From positions 10,486,724-10,550,723 of the forward strand of contig VCAZ01000006.1 of the NCBI GenBank assembly GCA_005784505.1: a DNA stretch of 64,000 nt, given 5' to 3'. Shown here piece after piece: positions 47,760 to 61,479 of this stretch; position 1 is the stretch's first letter, and each line of letters begins with the position of its first letter. Source of the DNA: Bagarius yarrelli. Its lineage: Eukaryota; Chordata; Actinopteri; Siluriformes; Sisoridae. A program made the translations under genes and the position numbers. Below the pieces are notes generated by a model. That model did not search any database. It was not told the DNA's origin and worked only from the letters and a program-made list of their open reading frames with translations.

Positions 47760-50700
47760 ATGCATTTGGTAGAGAGATTCATTCTAATTTAACACCCCAT
47801 AATACTTAGAAGCCTGTGTGTCTGTTGGTATTGTGACAGCTTCCAACACTTATGTTCATGGTATGCACATTTCAGCTACAGCAACTCTGAAGCATGACAG
47901 TTGAAAGGAAACACTGTAGGTGGTAAGTCTGATGTTTGGGTTAAATCACAGGTGCAGACATGGCCTTTGACCATATGTGTCCTGACTCGAGGCATGGTTA
48001 TGTGCCTGTTGTGCTTTCATTTTTTACCTGCCCTCTCAAGCCTTTTAGGCAATTTTCCCCAGAAGGGCTAAAACTGGTAGAGAAACAAGATGACAAATAA
48101 GAAAAAACCCAAAGCTAAGAGCCAAAAAACCCGGAAGTGCAGAAGGTGTTAGTCCTTGTTAAGAAATGGTTAAACCGTGAGCAAGAAATCATGCAAACAA
48201 ATAAGGCGTACCATCACGGCTATACAGTGAGCCGGTATGACAGACTGGCTTCTCCTTTTGGGCTGCCAACCATTTGTCTGGAGATTTTACTTCACCTTTG
48301 CACTCGAGAGGTATGTTTACCCTTCGTCTGAAAAACAAGCCATAACCTGAGTCAGAAGAGAATAAGAAGGTGCTGGCTGTCAGATGCTCATTTCCACTTA
48401 CATGATTTGAATACTTTTTTAACATGGAAATCAGGACAAGGCTTTACCCTTCAGATCCCTTAATGCTACATTAAACACTGAAGTCTGACAGAAGCTCTGC
48501 AGTCTTTTCATGTCACCTCAGAGTCCTCTAAATGAATCTTCAAGGACACCTCCAGATCAAGGACTTTAGAATTTGGACCGCCCATCTAAAAAAAAAAACT
48601 TTGCTTGTTAGCCTGTTTCATTTTCTTTTGTTAGAAACACATACTTTTGACACTTGCTTCAGTGCCCTCAGTCATGTCATTATAATGTTTTTGAATGCGG
48701 TAGCCCCCGTTTCCCATGTGCAATGCAAACGGGGAGCAGACAGTGTGGTTATCCAGGGTTACATGTCTAACAGCTAGTTGCTTTTCAAAACCCTTTTTCC
48801 AGGCACGAGATGATATTTTGCCACTCGACCAACACACTCATGTCAGTCAGGCACCTGTTCAAACAGGGAGTGTTAATGAGCAGTCTTTGTGTGTCTAAGT
48901 GTGTGACGGTGTGGTTCGCCCCGCCCTGCCATAGCATTCATTTATCTCCGTCTTCCCATCCATGGCACAGCCGGCCAGCATGAGCTTGCCCTCAAAGCAC
49001 TCTGATTAGCTTGCTCCATAAAGGCTGCAGAGGATTAAGTGGTGGTGTTTATGAGGAACAAGAATCTGAATTTCTTTGTGGATTGTTTTTTTCCAGAACT
49101 AATGTCTGGGTTGATTATGACTAGCTGACCTATGAACAATTTAAAGTCCCATAAGTGTGACCAAGTGAGAATATGAAAGTGTCTTTTGGTGTGTTTATAT
49201 CAGTGTTGGCTCGTTAATAGAGCTGTTAACAAACAGCTTTGAGTTTGTTCTTTTCTTCTCACTTTTAATAACAATTGCTAAAGAGGGGATTCTATTTTTC
49301 ACAGAATCCCATTGTGTATTTTAAAATAATTGTTGTTTTGCTACCAAAGACTATACCTAAAGTTGAAAGGCTTTTTATTCACACGAGACAGCCCATTCTG
49401 TCAGCCAGACATCCCTGAGGCACTATTCGAGGTTTGTCATACATGAACTGACAGCTGCTTGTGTTAGTCTCCAGCCTCACACACCAAACAACTTCACATT
49501 AATACATCCTAACCACTTTCTGTCTGTTAACTTACTGAACCGAATCGCCTCTAACCACAGCTCTGACCAGAGTTTGACTCCACTCTGCTGGGTTTAGTGT
49601 TTTCATAGAGAGGTTGTACTTTTCTATCAACTTTATTTATGTGCATTTAATTTCTGTTTTCACTCCTACACTGATCTGTGACCCTTTAATGTCCCCGGTT
49701 GTGATATAAAAAACTCCTAGGTGGGGGTTTTTGATGACCCTATTCTCCTAGTGGATAGTAAATGCACACAGCCTCTGCTAATCTAAATAATTTAGTCTAG
49801 TTGAGGGTTTCTCCCATTCATGTTGCTTACTGCGCTTATTAATAATAACTGAGATTAAAATGACATTTAGGACATTTTTGGCAGATGCTCATAACCAGTG
49901 ACTTTATTTACTCCAAGACATGACTACTTTTATCCAGGATAAGTTTGCTGTTTTAAGGACCCTGCTTTAGGGCCCAACATTGGCAGCTTTTGCTATACTT
50001 TGGACCTTTTCATAACCATTACTTGAATTGTAAGCCGCTCTGGATAAGGGTGTCTGCAAAATGCCAGGAATGTAAATCGAAATGTAAATGAATTCCACAG
50101 CCTATTTGAGTATCGTCACTGACTACATGCCTACAATAATGCCCACAATATCCCAAATGCAGTATATCACAAAGTGAAAGTAATTCCAAACCGGTGAACA
50201 ATAAGTCCAATGATCTCTATTGACCTTTGTAGTCAGCAGATCTAAATCCAGTAGAAAACCTTTTAAGATGTGGCAGCATAAAACTGTGCCTGGAAAACCA
50301 CAAAAACGATATAATGCAGTCATGTAAACATTGACCAATGGTCTTGTGAAATTCATGCCATAAAGATTAATTTTTTTGAGGAAACGGAGGCCGCATCCAG
50401 TGTTGGTATAGTGTTAATGACATGCTACATAGATACATTTTTGGAGGTTTCTGCCAAGATTGCAAATACTTTCCTCCTAGAATGCTGAAAGTTTATGTCT
50501 TTTTAGTTGGCAGAAAGTCTTTGTCAGGAGCACTTAATAATTAGAGCTATAGCTCAAATTTTACAAAGTGGAGGTGAAAGAACGTCTCTATAGCTTAATC
50601 AACACTACACGTCACTGTCAGTAAGGCTATTAACTCATCCACTGCAATAGGGTTACAGTAACTTTCAGGATTGCTGAGGATCTGATGGTGAATATGATGG

Positions 50701-51940
50701 GTGTGAAACTGTCTGGTCTTTGACAAGGCATTTGATCAGGTCTTGCTGCCTTTTGCAGAAAGGCAGCTTAGGGGAGACTGCATGGCGCCCTGTTCCTAGT
50801 GTGTACATTAAAAGCAGACACACAGCTCTTTATGGTGGTAGGAGGCTGAGTAGGGTGTTTGGTGGGCTGGGTGCCTTATTCTTTCTACAGTGGCTCTGTG
50901 GAATCCTGATGTCTGAGAGGAAAGAAGCTCCCAGGGCTTTCTTGTTTAAATAACTTATGACTGAGTGAGCTCCCTTATTGCATTAGCCGCCCTGACTCAC
51001 TTATCTACCACAGACTCAGCCTCAACACAAGACAAGAGCCAAAACATCAACTAATGCCAAAGTGCACAGAAATGTTGGGGCTTTCTGGAAATACCTGCCA
51101 TCACTTTGCTAAACTGATCAAAATCGATTTGCAGCAAGATCCTGTCATTTACCCATACAACGTCAAAAGAAACAGATTGTAGATCATATATTGCATCAAC
51201 CTGAATGCTAACACAAAATTCTATTACACCTCCATTACATTTTTATCATGACGAGAAGATAGAGGGAAAATAAGTTATTATACAGATAAACATATACAAA
51301 AGACATTTTTATTTATAATGTCTGAAATCTGGCAATTTTGTCTTTTAACCATATCTTTATGCTAGATTTTAGACACTATAAATAAAAATGTTTTTTGAAT
51401 TTATTTATAAATTTATATAAATTAATCAAGTTATACACAGAAATGCTGTAAAAAAAATCTCATGCAAATTTCCCCAGGTGTTATGAAGATGTTGCCATCG
51501 AAATATTTTATGCAAAAAAGTGGTCTCATGGTGAAGGTGAAGAAGCGTCTTAAACTCTCTTGAGACTATTAACACACTCAAAAAGCACTCAGACAGAAAT
51601 AGCTACATAGCCATTGCTTTTACTTTAAATATTGTTGTCGCAAATAATTCAATAGTAGGCAGGTGTCAGAGTCTAAGCTAAACTAGCAATTCCCAGACAG
51701 CTTAAATGTAAGACATAATTGTTTTAAGACTGAATGGCTAAAATGTATAATTTCATTAAATTGCAGCTATGAATTGCTTTTTACAGTGTCTACTCGGTGT
51801 CCCAAAAGTCTTCAAACATACAGGGTTAAGAATCCCAACACATCGCTGATAGCAACTTTCGGATCAGGCTGCAACCCTTGAATTTGAATAACTTGGCAGG
51901 AGTGTTGTTTCTTGTCACAAGCTTCCCCATCTTAACGTGA
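47760..51940. other. Convergent spacer, slc25a28 side
   Basis: No gene seen. Around 48930-49080 there is a balanced-composition block (candidate regulatory element). A decayed SINE-like copy is at 49858-50095, followed at about 50100-50390 by sequence with Tc1-like traces ('gatctaaatccagtagaaaa'). The segment 50660-51020 is also of balanced composition with no open frame that looks real. Confidence 0.4.
49858..50095. repeat. SINE-like interspersed repeat, copy 7
   Basis: The head 'catttttggcagatgctcat' is separated from the inverted tail 'taagccgctctggataaggg' and 'tgtctgcaaaatgccaggaa', with a 'gggcccaacattggcagctt' block between. The two ends are complementary, so the unit may be a foldback form of the family. 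Confidence 0.65.
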
Positions 51941-51947
51941 TCTTTAG

Positions 51948-52136
<189 letters not shown>

Positions 52137-52139
52137 AGG

Positions 52140-53490
52140 TTTTAACAACATCATTAACTAAAGATCATATGAAAAAATGAAATTGGAATTTTGTTGAAAT
52201 TTTTCTATAGAGTCTTTTGTGACATCAACATTATTTGCCAATTTTTGTACTGATTATCTTGCCTTAATGAGCTTTGTTTGTTCATTAACAATTTGGTTTG
52301 GTAGACTGTGTAAAAATGTTGATGGGATTTAGTTAAAAAGGGTTTTTAATGGGCTTGGGGGTCAGGGTTCTCTTTAGACTACTCAAGTTCTTCTAATGCT
52401 GGAAAACTGTGTCTTATAGAGCTCCGCTACACAGGGGCATTGTCCATTTCATTTATTCAGTCAATGTGCTTCTGAACTTGTGTGTTGGAGGAAACCCCAA
52501 ACAAAAAAATGTTCTTCAACACTTACTAACGACTGTAAATTCTTTGGGGATAAAATTAGATTAGCTGCACAATAAAGGAAGTAGTGCATGAGTAACGCCT
52601 GAAGGTGAAATGTTTTTTTTTCCACCGTGTTGATCTCAGGTTTGCTGAGTGGAATGCGTGTTGATGGAGGATCTGTGTTAAACCCACCTGCCCGATTGCC
52701 TGTCAACGAACAACATGGCTGTCTATCTGTTGCTGGCTGCTTTCTGCTCTGCCTGGTTTTCTTGGCTCGGAGTCTCTGTTTTACATGACAGAACGCTTTG
52801 CCCTTGACTTTGCTATCACCCTCTCACTTTTTGTAAGAGGGCTGGGCAGGGAAAGTATGTGGGAGTGAGATGTACTGATTCAACTTGATCTATGAAGCTT
52901 CCTAACAACTTTTTCTTTCTTTTTGTCTGTGTTGCTCTCGTTCAAATTTCCACCCACTTTGAAACTGGAATTAGCTTTTCATTCAGTAACTGATTAGTTT
53001 AGTTAGATTAGATTAATTATGTAAAAAGGAAACGATACAAAGAAATCCAGAAACTCTTTTTTTGAATATGCACCATCTTATTTAAATATGTCCCCTTGGT
53101 GAGCTCATGTTACGTTAAGACGAAGCTAAAATCGCTTCACTGAAACAGAAGACGGTGCTAAACTTCTGTGTATGAATGTTTGTTCATTTTGAACAGTATG
53201 AAGTTTGTTCACTTACTAGTGCAGTTTGTAGTTTTTGTTTTGTTTAAAACACAAAAGCATTGTCACTACAGAGTGCATCTGAGTGTAGATTTAATGATAT
53301 GTCATTCTTACTACAATTACAAAAAGAAAGTAAATGACAGCATAGAATAACAGACAATGAAAACAAACGTATGCAACACTTACAATTGTATTTTGCTTAA
53401 TAATATATTTCTACACAGACACATACAAACATAGAATCTCTCCTTCTTTCTTTTACGCTAGCATATTTATTTTTAGAACAAATTTCAATG
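52140..53490. other. Convergent spacer, nothing recognised
   Basis: No gene or named repeat seen. The segment 52660-52830 is of balanced composition ('cctgcccgattgcctgtcaa', 'ctgctctgcctggttttctt') and could be a conserved element, though the basis is weak. Confidence 0.4.
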
Positions 53491-53495
53491 AGTAT

Positions 53496-53649
53496 CTCTC
53501 TTTTTCTCTAACTTTGTTCTCTTTTACTTCTTGCTTTCTCTCTTGTCTCTCACCCTCTTTCTCTTTTTTCTTTCTTTCTTTTTTTCTTTCTTTTTTTCTT
53601 TCTTTTTTTTTTTTTTCTGTTTCTTTTTTTCTTTTTCCTCTCTTTTCAG

Positions 53650-53682
<33 letters not shown>

Positions 53683-53691
53683 GCTTTCTCT
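53496..53691. repeat. Polypyrimidine tract: (CTTT)n then (TC)n
   Basis: Nearly 200 bp with almost only T and C on the plus strand: first CTTT/poly-T repeats, then TC repeats. Such homopurine-homopyrimidine DNA can form triplex structures. The Phe/Ser-rich and Arg/Glu/Lys-rich open frames over it are artefacts. Confidence 0.92.
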
Positions 53692-53799
53692 ATGTGTGCG
53701 CAGGGGTGCCGCTTTCAATTCTGGGCCCAATAAAAGAATGTGAGATCGGGCCCCCTACCACACACTTTCTGCACTGTAACTACTAATAGTAACATCTCA

Positions 53800-55784
53800 A
53801 GGAGCATTTTCAATGCCACACACACACACACACAGGCACCTCTGTGTGTATTTAATAACCTGGTCACCCACTGTTTCTCACCTGGTGACAGTTGTGTATG
53901 TACTGTACTGCAGCTCTCCCTATGTTTCCCCAGTAGGTGGGGCAGTTTTTTCAGGGGCTAGGGGGGGATTAAAATTGTATGTATTAAAGAATTTCTTTAA
54001 AATGTGTTAATATTTCATGCATTAATTATAATTACATTAATTAAATGCAGCTCTATCTTGACTGTATTCAGTGAACACTGATGGCAGTCTCTGCTCTCAG
54101 GCCAGCCAGGATACTGTATCTCCCCATCTCCAGGGCCAAACTGTGCTCACGCAGACTTTGTGTGTTGATGTAGTTGGATGAACTGGAGAACCTGAAGAAC
54201 CGCAATAGAGCCTTTTGAAATTTAACAATCACCAGCCATAATAAATGATTTTTACTTTTTATTCATGCATACATACCCAAATACATTTTACTACACACAC
54301 ACATCTATTTATGGTCACAAAGGTAAGAAAAATGTTCAAACATTATCTAAACTGCACATACATGTTGTATGCAGTTGTTTAGTATAGCATCACATAAATT
54401 AGTAACTCACATAAATAGGAAGCTAAAGAAAGTAGCAACTGATATTTTGTTTTAGTTTCTTTGGTTCTTGAGTTCCTGTTCATTAATCTGGGAAATTAAA
54501 GGGTTTTTTAAAGCAAGTCTGCTTCCTTTAACTTCCTATTTATGTGATTTTGCTTTAAGTTTGTGTTGGATTCGGCATTTTTGAGGAGTGTTTGGAAACT
54601 AGTTGTCCAGATATCGCCATTTTGATTAACAAATTCTTCATGCTGTTCTTTTTTAGTTTGTTCCAATTAATCCATTGATTTCTTGATTTATTCTCTTTCT
54701 CTCTGTCACTTTTTTCTCTCTTTCCCTGTTTTTCTTTGACTGTAGTTTTAAACATTGTCTTTCTTTGTATGCAATCTTACCCACTCTGTGACTTTACATC
54801 AGATTTGAAGTAAATTTATCAAAAAACGATGAAAGAAACTTTAACATGGTCTTCTGCTATATACAAGAGTCTTTTTTCAGTTCGGTACTACCTATCGCTC
54901 TGATATTAATGAACCATGCAATCTCAGTTTTTTTTATGTTGTACATCACACTATTTCAGGCAGATACATGTGTATTTTCTTCTCATTGAACTGAATTTTA
55001 CTGAAGAGACTGTGCTTGTCAACACTGTTGGGTTGTTTGGAAAGGCTTTAGTAAATTGAAACGGAGGTCCTGCACCATGTGGGCTTATGGAATTTCTCCC
55101 AACTAAAGCTAAAGATGATGTTCACACACAGAGTAGTTTTTATGAGGCAGAACTGCAGAGGGATACAATACAGCTGGTACATTTATATGTGATGTGGCAT
55201 AAAGCCATAGAGCATAAGACTGCTTTTACAACATGTTGTAGATTACAAATTATTTGATAAAATTTGACCTAATTAGAATAATCGAAAGAATGGCACTATT
55301 ATTTTTACGATATGCATATTTGTTATTACATATTAATTTACATTAATTTCTAAATATTTTCTGGAAAATAATTTTTTTTAAATTAGTTCTTGCATTGGCA
55401 TACTGGTATTTATGTTGTTACTGTAATGTTTAGATTTATTCAATATTTGTGCATATGAAACATAAGATAGAGCTAAAACTTTAAAGGCTTATTATTCCTA
55501 TATACTGAAGTATTATAAAATTCTATAATATAAAAATCTTATTTCTTTTTTTAGTAATTATATCTCAGTTACTTGGCTTATAAATACATTTATACTGAAA
55601 ATTCAAATTAATTGTTACTTTTAACACATTATTTACTCAAGTTAAATGTTGACATTGCATTCATTATTATATTAGGGTTTGTTTTTGTTTTTTTTACTTT
55701 TTTTGGCTATATATCTAAAAAGAACCATATACAGGGGCAGTCCCTATGTTTTTTCATACAATTTTGAGCTTTTTACAGTTTAAT
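53800..55784. other. Convergent spacer with candidate regulatory blocks
   Basis: No gene seen. A (CA)n run is at 53818-53834. Blocks at 54050-54235 and 55010-55220 have balanced composition without repeat structure and are reported as candidates. The remainder is AT-rich. Confidence 0.4.
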
Positions 55785-55840
55785 TGTGTGTGTGTGTGTG
55801 TTTGTGTGTATGTGTGTGTGTATGTGTGTGTGTATGTGTG
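55785..55840. repeat. (TG)n microsatellite, interrupted
   Basis: About 56 bp of TG with TATG interruptions in the convergent spacer. Confidence 0.9.
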
Positions 55841-55844
55841 CCAA

Positions 55845-58740
55845 TAAAAGGTAAACGGATTCGCCACACTTAGCATTACATAAAAGAGACTCATGCAAGG
55901 CTTGTTCTGAAAAGAACACTTCCCTTAATAAATTCAGCTTTTTGTAGTGCTGTGACTGTTAATAGTCTCCAGTATTGAATGCATAATAACTGGTCTTGTA
56001 GCAGCAAGCAAACTATTGGCATCTGGGCAAGGACACAAAGGAGAAATGACTCGGTAAGGCAGGCCTCCTTTAGCATGTCTTGTTCCAGTTTTTTATTATC
56101 ACTCATGAAGAAATGCTGCATATAATTACAAGAAAATTATCAGGTTTGTACTGCAGTAAAACTTTTTTTTGTGAATAGAATGAAAATCTATTCTATAGAC
56201 TAACAGAGGAAATACACTGCAATAACCGTAATAAAATGCGCAGTACTAAAAAAAAAAGAATTCAATTAACTTAAATTATGGAATTTAATGCAACTGATAA
56301 AAAATGAAATGAAATGTGGTGACACAACCAAAAACTCTTTTAAAAACTTGATAACAAAAATAATGGGACAGATTTTTAGAAATATGATAATAGGTAAATT
56401 ATACCGAATGTAGACCTTCAACCTTTGAAACTTTTATCCAGAATATAATAAAAAATGATTATATATTAATTTAATGACTTATGCATTACAAAGAACGAAA
56501 CAAGGAACGTAAAATTATATGTAAAAATAACCGGTTTGACAGGTACATATATAGTTCTAGGAGACAACATGTCTTTCGATGGTCAGGTTCAAAGTTCAGA
56601 AAGAACGTTTTGTTGTCACTCAATGTCTGGTCCGCACCTGTGGAGTACACCTAGACGAGTTAAAACCTAACAATCTCAATCCTACCCATTTCTTTTAAGA
56701 GGAAATGACCCAAAGATTCCCTTAAGGTACTTGACAGAATAACAGGGGATTTAATCATTGTTTACATTCGTAGAGACATTTGTCACAACAATGCTGTATG
56801 TGTTTGTGTGTCCATAAGAAATTATTTTAAAACAGATTTCCTTTGCCTAATTATTATGCTTAAGGATTTTCAGAATTTTTAAGCCATAATTTATTTTACA
56901 ATATAACCCCAACCCCCTCTGACGTTTACAATAAAGACTAAAAAAAAAATAAGATTAGAGTTGTTTCTATTTTGTCTGTTTTGTTTTTCTTGTTTTGTCT
57001 AATTTTGGCCAGAATTTGCAAGCAGTTACTGTGGATATATCGGTACGCCTAAATGAAACAACTGGAGCTGAAGAATGTTTCGCTTTACTACGTCACATCT
57101 TTTAACATTTAAGTTACACCCAAAACACCTATTACGCACACCCTATTGTGTATTGTGGCTTTAATTGGCTGATACTTACGCAGCTGAGACATCTTTTAAA
57201 GTAATACATAATCACACACAGTCTGTGTGAAAAACAACCTTTATTCCAGAGAACTTTATCTACACTCCCCAAAGACAGAACCAGTTCAAGGCCAGACAGT
57301 CTTTGTTCAGAAAATACTTGTTAATTTTCAATTGGCTTGACTGAAGTTCAATCATATGTCATGCATTTTACCTGACTAAGCACAAAGAACAGTATTCCTG
57401 AAAGAACACAAGACACAGGGATTTAAGCCAAGTCTGGGCTGGTAGAAATCTCAAAGAGCTTCTAAGTGGATGACCTACTGTTTTAGAGCCCTGATAGGAG
57501 ACGCTGCCTAGTGTCAATGCTTCTCAATGCACTCCTTGTTTTTTCTTATCTGTGGTAATTGAAACATTTAAATTCCTTACACGAATCTCAGTGTAAGGAG
57601 TGAAAGATCAACTTGTTGGGAAGTATCTTGAGGAAATGTAACAGGTTGGAGGATATCAACCTCCTCGGCAGGCCATCTATGGCCAGCGGAGTAGAGAAAT
57701 ATTCACAGCACAGTGCCAAGAAACACCATGTTCCCACACTTACAAATGTATTGCACAGCCAAAGAGGGGAAAGAAATCCTAAACTTTCCATGCTTAATAA
57801 AGCAAAGACATTTTGCACCAATATATTTGGTAATATCTATTAATTATTTTAACACCTACAACATGGCAAACAATTAATTTGAGTTCCACACATCGGTAAG
57901 TATGTATGTCCTGGGTGGGCCAATTTGTTAAGCAGCGACTCACTGACCTTGTCTGTGACCTTCTCCAGTGCTTTAGGAAACATTACAGAGAGGGATTGCT
58001 TTACCGGCATCCCATTCTATGGAAACATTCGCAAGAAGGTAAAGAGAACGGCTCAGATCCTCATCACCTTTTTCCATGGAATTAAATCCTGATGACACTA
58101 CAAGGCTGGTGGGGATTAACTGTGAACAAAAAGGAAAAATTCTTGTCATTATTAGTTAATGTTTGTAAATTTTACATTTTTTAGATTTATACAGCTTATG
58201 ATTTTTTTTTAATTGAGTTTAAATCTTACTTTTATTTTTTAAGTTTATTTACTTTTATTTTTTAAGTTAAAGATTTAACTTTATGTTATTTAGAAATAGA
58301 CACAAAAAAAGGCCCATTTTAGTTTTTGATAAAATAGTAGTGGATGATGGATTCAGTATAGCAGAGGGAGTACATCTCTTATGGTTTCTACTGTAAATGT
58401 TTACATTCCACCATACGATGATGTTATCAGCTAATAGTTTCTGGAGCAGTCCGAACAGCTCTGTGGGATGGATTTTTGACAGAGGTGGGGGTGTATGCTT
58501 CATGGAGGAACATATATGTCTTAGAAGACAGGGTCACTGGAAAGCTGTACACTCTCCAAACAAAGGTATTAACTGCAGTCCATTTCCTTCCTCTCTCTTG
58601 CCCTTTGCTGAGCCTAGGTGACCACATTAATTCCTTTTCCACAATGGTGCTGTGCTAAGTGCTGGAAGCTGCCTCTTTCAGTGCATATGTTCTTACCTGA
58701 AAGCTCATTGGCTTAGTGGATCTCAGACCAAAGAATGTGT
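55845..58740. other. Convergent spacer, middle
   Basis: No gene supported. Open frames of 60-78 codons (for example 57613-57843 plus) lack splice context and family features. The segment 57950-58110 is a balanced-composition block reported as a candidate regulatory element. Confidence 0.4.
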
Positions 58741-58741
58741 A

Positions 58742-58744
<3 letters not shown>

Positions 58745-58790
<46 letters not shown>
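58745..58790. repeat. (GT)n microsatellite
   Basis: About 23 uninterrupted GT repeats in the convergent spacer. Confidence 0.95.
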
Positions 58791-58794
<4 letters not shown>

Positions 58795-61475
58795 TTAAGT
58801 AGATTGATATTCATTATGAGCCTAACATTTTATTAAAATCAATAAATTATGTTTTTGTGCTGTAAATGAAAAGTTTGGGGCTATATTGTTTTTTTATATA
58901 AAAATAAGGTAGTCAACAATAATAACAGTAGGAGATCTAGCTAATTGCATGCTGTTTGCAGTGTTTCTATCAGTGATAATTCAGTCTACTAAAACAAAAT
59001 TGACAAATAAAACCGGATTTCTGGTTTATGTGTCTCACACTGCCTTTTTGACAAACCTTGTTTAATTTCCAGGCGATTCGTGAGGGATTATGGCATGACG
59101 TGTGTGCAATATAATTGCAGGGATTAAGTTTAAAGTAGGTAAAAGTGATCTAGTTAACTCGAGGTTTTCCAATTTGTCAATCATGTGTCTGGGTGCATTT
59201 GTACATATTCGTGTGAAGGGAGCATGAGGACGGTGGGGGGGGGTTTGCATGTGCACATCATACAGCTGTATGCATATGTATGCACACATTTGTGTTGTTA
59301 GGTTAAACAGTATAGACATTACAATATTTTGATTTGATTTCTGTCTTTTGGAAATTAAATCTTTAGGGTACTGATTACATAGATCACACCTTTACACTGC
59401 AAAGATATATAATAGAATATTTATGAAAAGATATGTATACATTTATTTAAGCATTATGACAATAGAGGAAAAGGACAAACCTATAAATGCAATATCTTGT
59501 TTATTTTTTCCCCTAATCCAAGTACCTTTGTGAACCTTATTTGTGGTAGCTGTTGATGAAATACAAATGTCTTTGGTATATTATTACAAAGGTCACTTTG
59601 TATTGTACATGACACCTTTCTGTGCTTACACATTATAATATCGAATTTAATAATTGTTATAAATGTTACAAAAGTAATCAGAGTTAACTAATGCAAAGGT
59701 TTGAAGGTCTGGACCCCTTAAACAGAGTCTGGGAGCTTTAAAGTTCTGAAGGATTTTAATGAAAACACACTAAACAATAAATATTGTATATTTAAATAAT
59801 ATATAAAGGATGCAAATTTGAAATAAATCTTTTTTTTTACCATGCTTGCTTGTGTTATCTTCTCTCATAGCATTATAAACAAATTAACCAAGACATACTC
59901 ACATATAATAAAATAGTTCAAAATTAAAAGATGCAGATATTTTTGGGGATAACAACTTTGGGGAATTTGGAAAGTCTTATCAAAAGAAACGTTAAAAATA
60001 TACAGTGTTATTAAGAAAACTTTAGAAATTATCACAAATTACATTGCTTGGTTCGACAAGACTTATAATCAGTTCTTTAAATATAAACGGAATCCTATTT
60101 TGCATACTGTTTAGGTAACTGGATATCAGTAAATACCTAAATGTCAGATTGTTGCTAATTCTGTTTAGCCATTTAACTTGATGTATATTTTTATAATAAA
60201 AGCAGTTGAATTATTTGTTTTAAAAATCACAATTTTAATAATATGTTTTTTTTAATCTGTAAATGAAATTTTGTTTCTTACAGTCAGTGAATATTATTAA
60301 TATCTGGTTTAAGTAATAGCATTTGATCACAGTGTGTCTTGCTGAACAACATTTGATGCTTCTGACTGCTTTGGTCTCACTTTGTCATAGGTGTCGGCCT
60401 TTCAACAGCACTTTATTAATGTATTTTGTACAAACTATGTTTTGAAACGCTGACATGGTCTATTGACATTCTCTGAATCATGCAGTTGTGTGCTGCAACT
60501 CATCTTGAGCCCATATACCATGAATTCAGATATGCTTCACATAAACAGTAATAAAAAATGCCTTATTTATTTTTGTGGACTTTTCGTTTGTTTGCTTAAA
60601 ACTAATAAACGTATCTAATACATAAAATATTATATTAGTATACATATTGAATAATATCTATTTTACCTGTGTAACATTTAAGTAACAGATTTAATGATGG
60701 CTTTCCACGTACCATAAAAATCATTATAACAAACAAGTGATTAAAGATAAAGCTTTCTTTAATTTTCTTTTCATTTAATTATTAATATATCCCATTATTA
60801 TTGTTATCATTAGTTGTTGTTGCTTTTGTTGTTTTTTACAACGTTAAAGTACATAACCCTAAAAAATGTTAATAAAACTGGTTATAGAAAAATTCCTAGG
60901 TTAAGTTTTCAATAAACGTTTATTTGTTTTGGATAATATGACCAGATAAAAGGCTTCACACAAAATATAATACAATGTTAAGGCAGCAATCAACATTTTA
61001 ACTGTTAAAACAATACGTAATAATTATTCCAAAAATTATATATGTCTTTAATGTAGAATACATCAAATCCATTTGCATAATTATTAGAATGAAGATTGGT
61101 TTTAAATTAGAGGTAAAAATCGCAATTGGATTGAAAACCAATGGAGCTTGTAAATCTGTAAATTGTTTATGTTTTAACATATTTATTAAGTCGTTTGTTA
61201 TTTCATTTTAGATTATTGAGAAATGATGGTAATGGTAATATTGTGATGGTTATTTTGTTGTATACCCCTTTTTCTAAAGAACCCAAAGAACCCGATTGGA
61301 CATCTTTAACAAATACATGCATGTCCAATAAATCTACATACAGGCTTATATATATATATATAAATAGATGAAATTTGTTTAATTAAATTAATCTTTCTGT
61401 ACTGCACTAAATTAGTACTGCACACAAAATGCAGTATTAAAATGATCTCCTGTCTGTGGTCTATGTTACATTTAA
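58795..61475. other. Convergent spacer, homeobox side, nothing recognised
   Basis: AT-rich with no exon, RNA gene or transposon structure seen on either strand. Confidence 0.45.
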
Positions 61476-61479
61476 ATTA

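Noticed and set aside
53514..53786. Phe/Ser-rich and Arg/Glu/Lys-rich frames over both strands
   Set aside because: Translation of the polypyrimidine tract, not a gene.
57613..57843. Plus-strand open frame of 76 codons, considered as an unknown exon or small protein
   Set aside because: No domain, no splice or promoter context, and a similar-length frame on the opposite strand; kept only as spacer.
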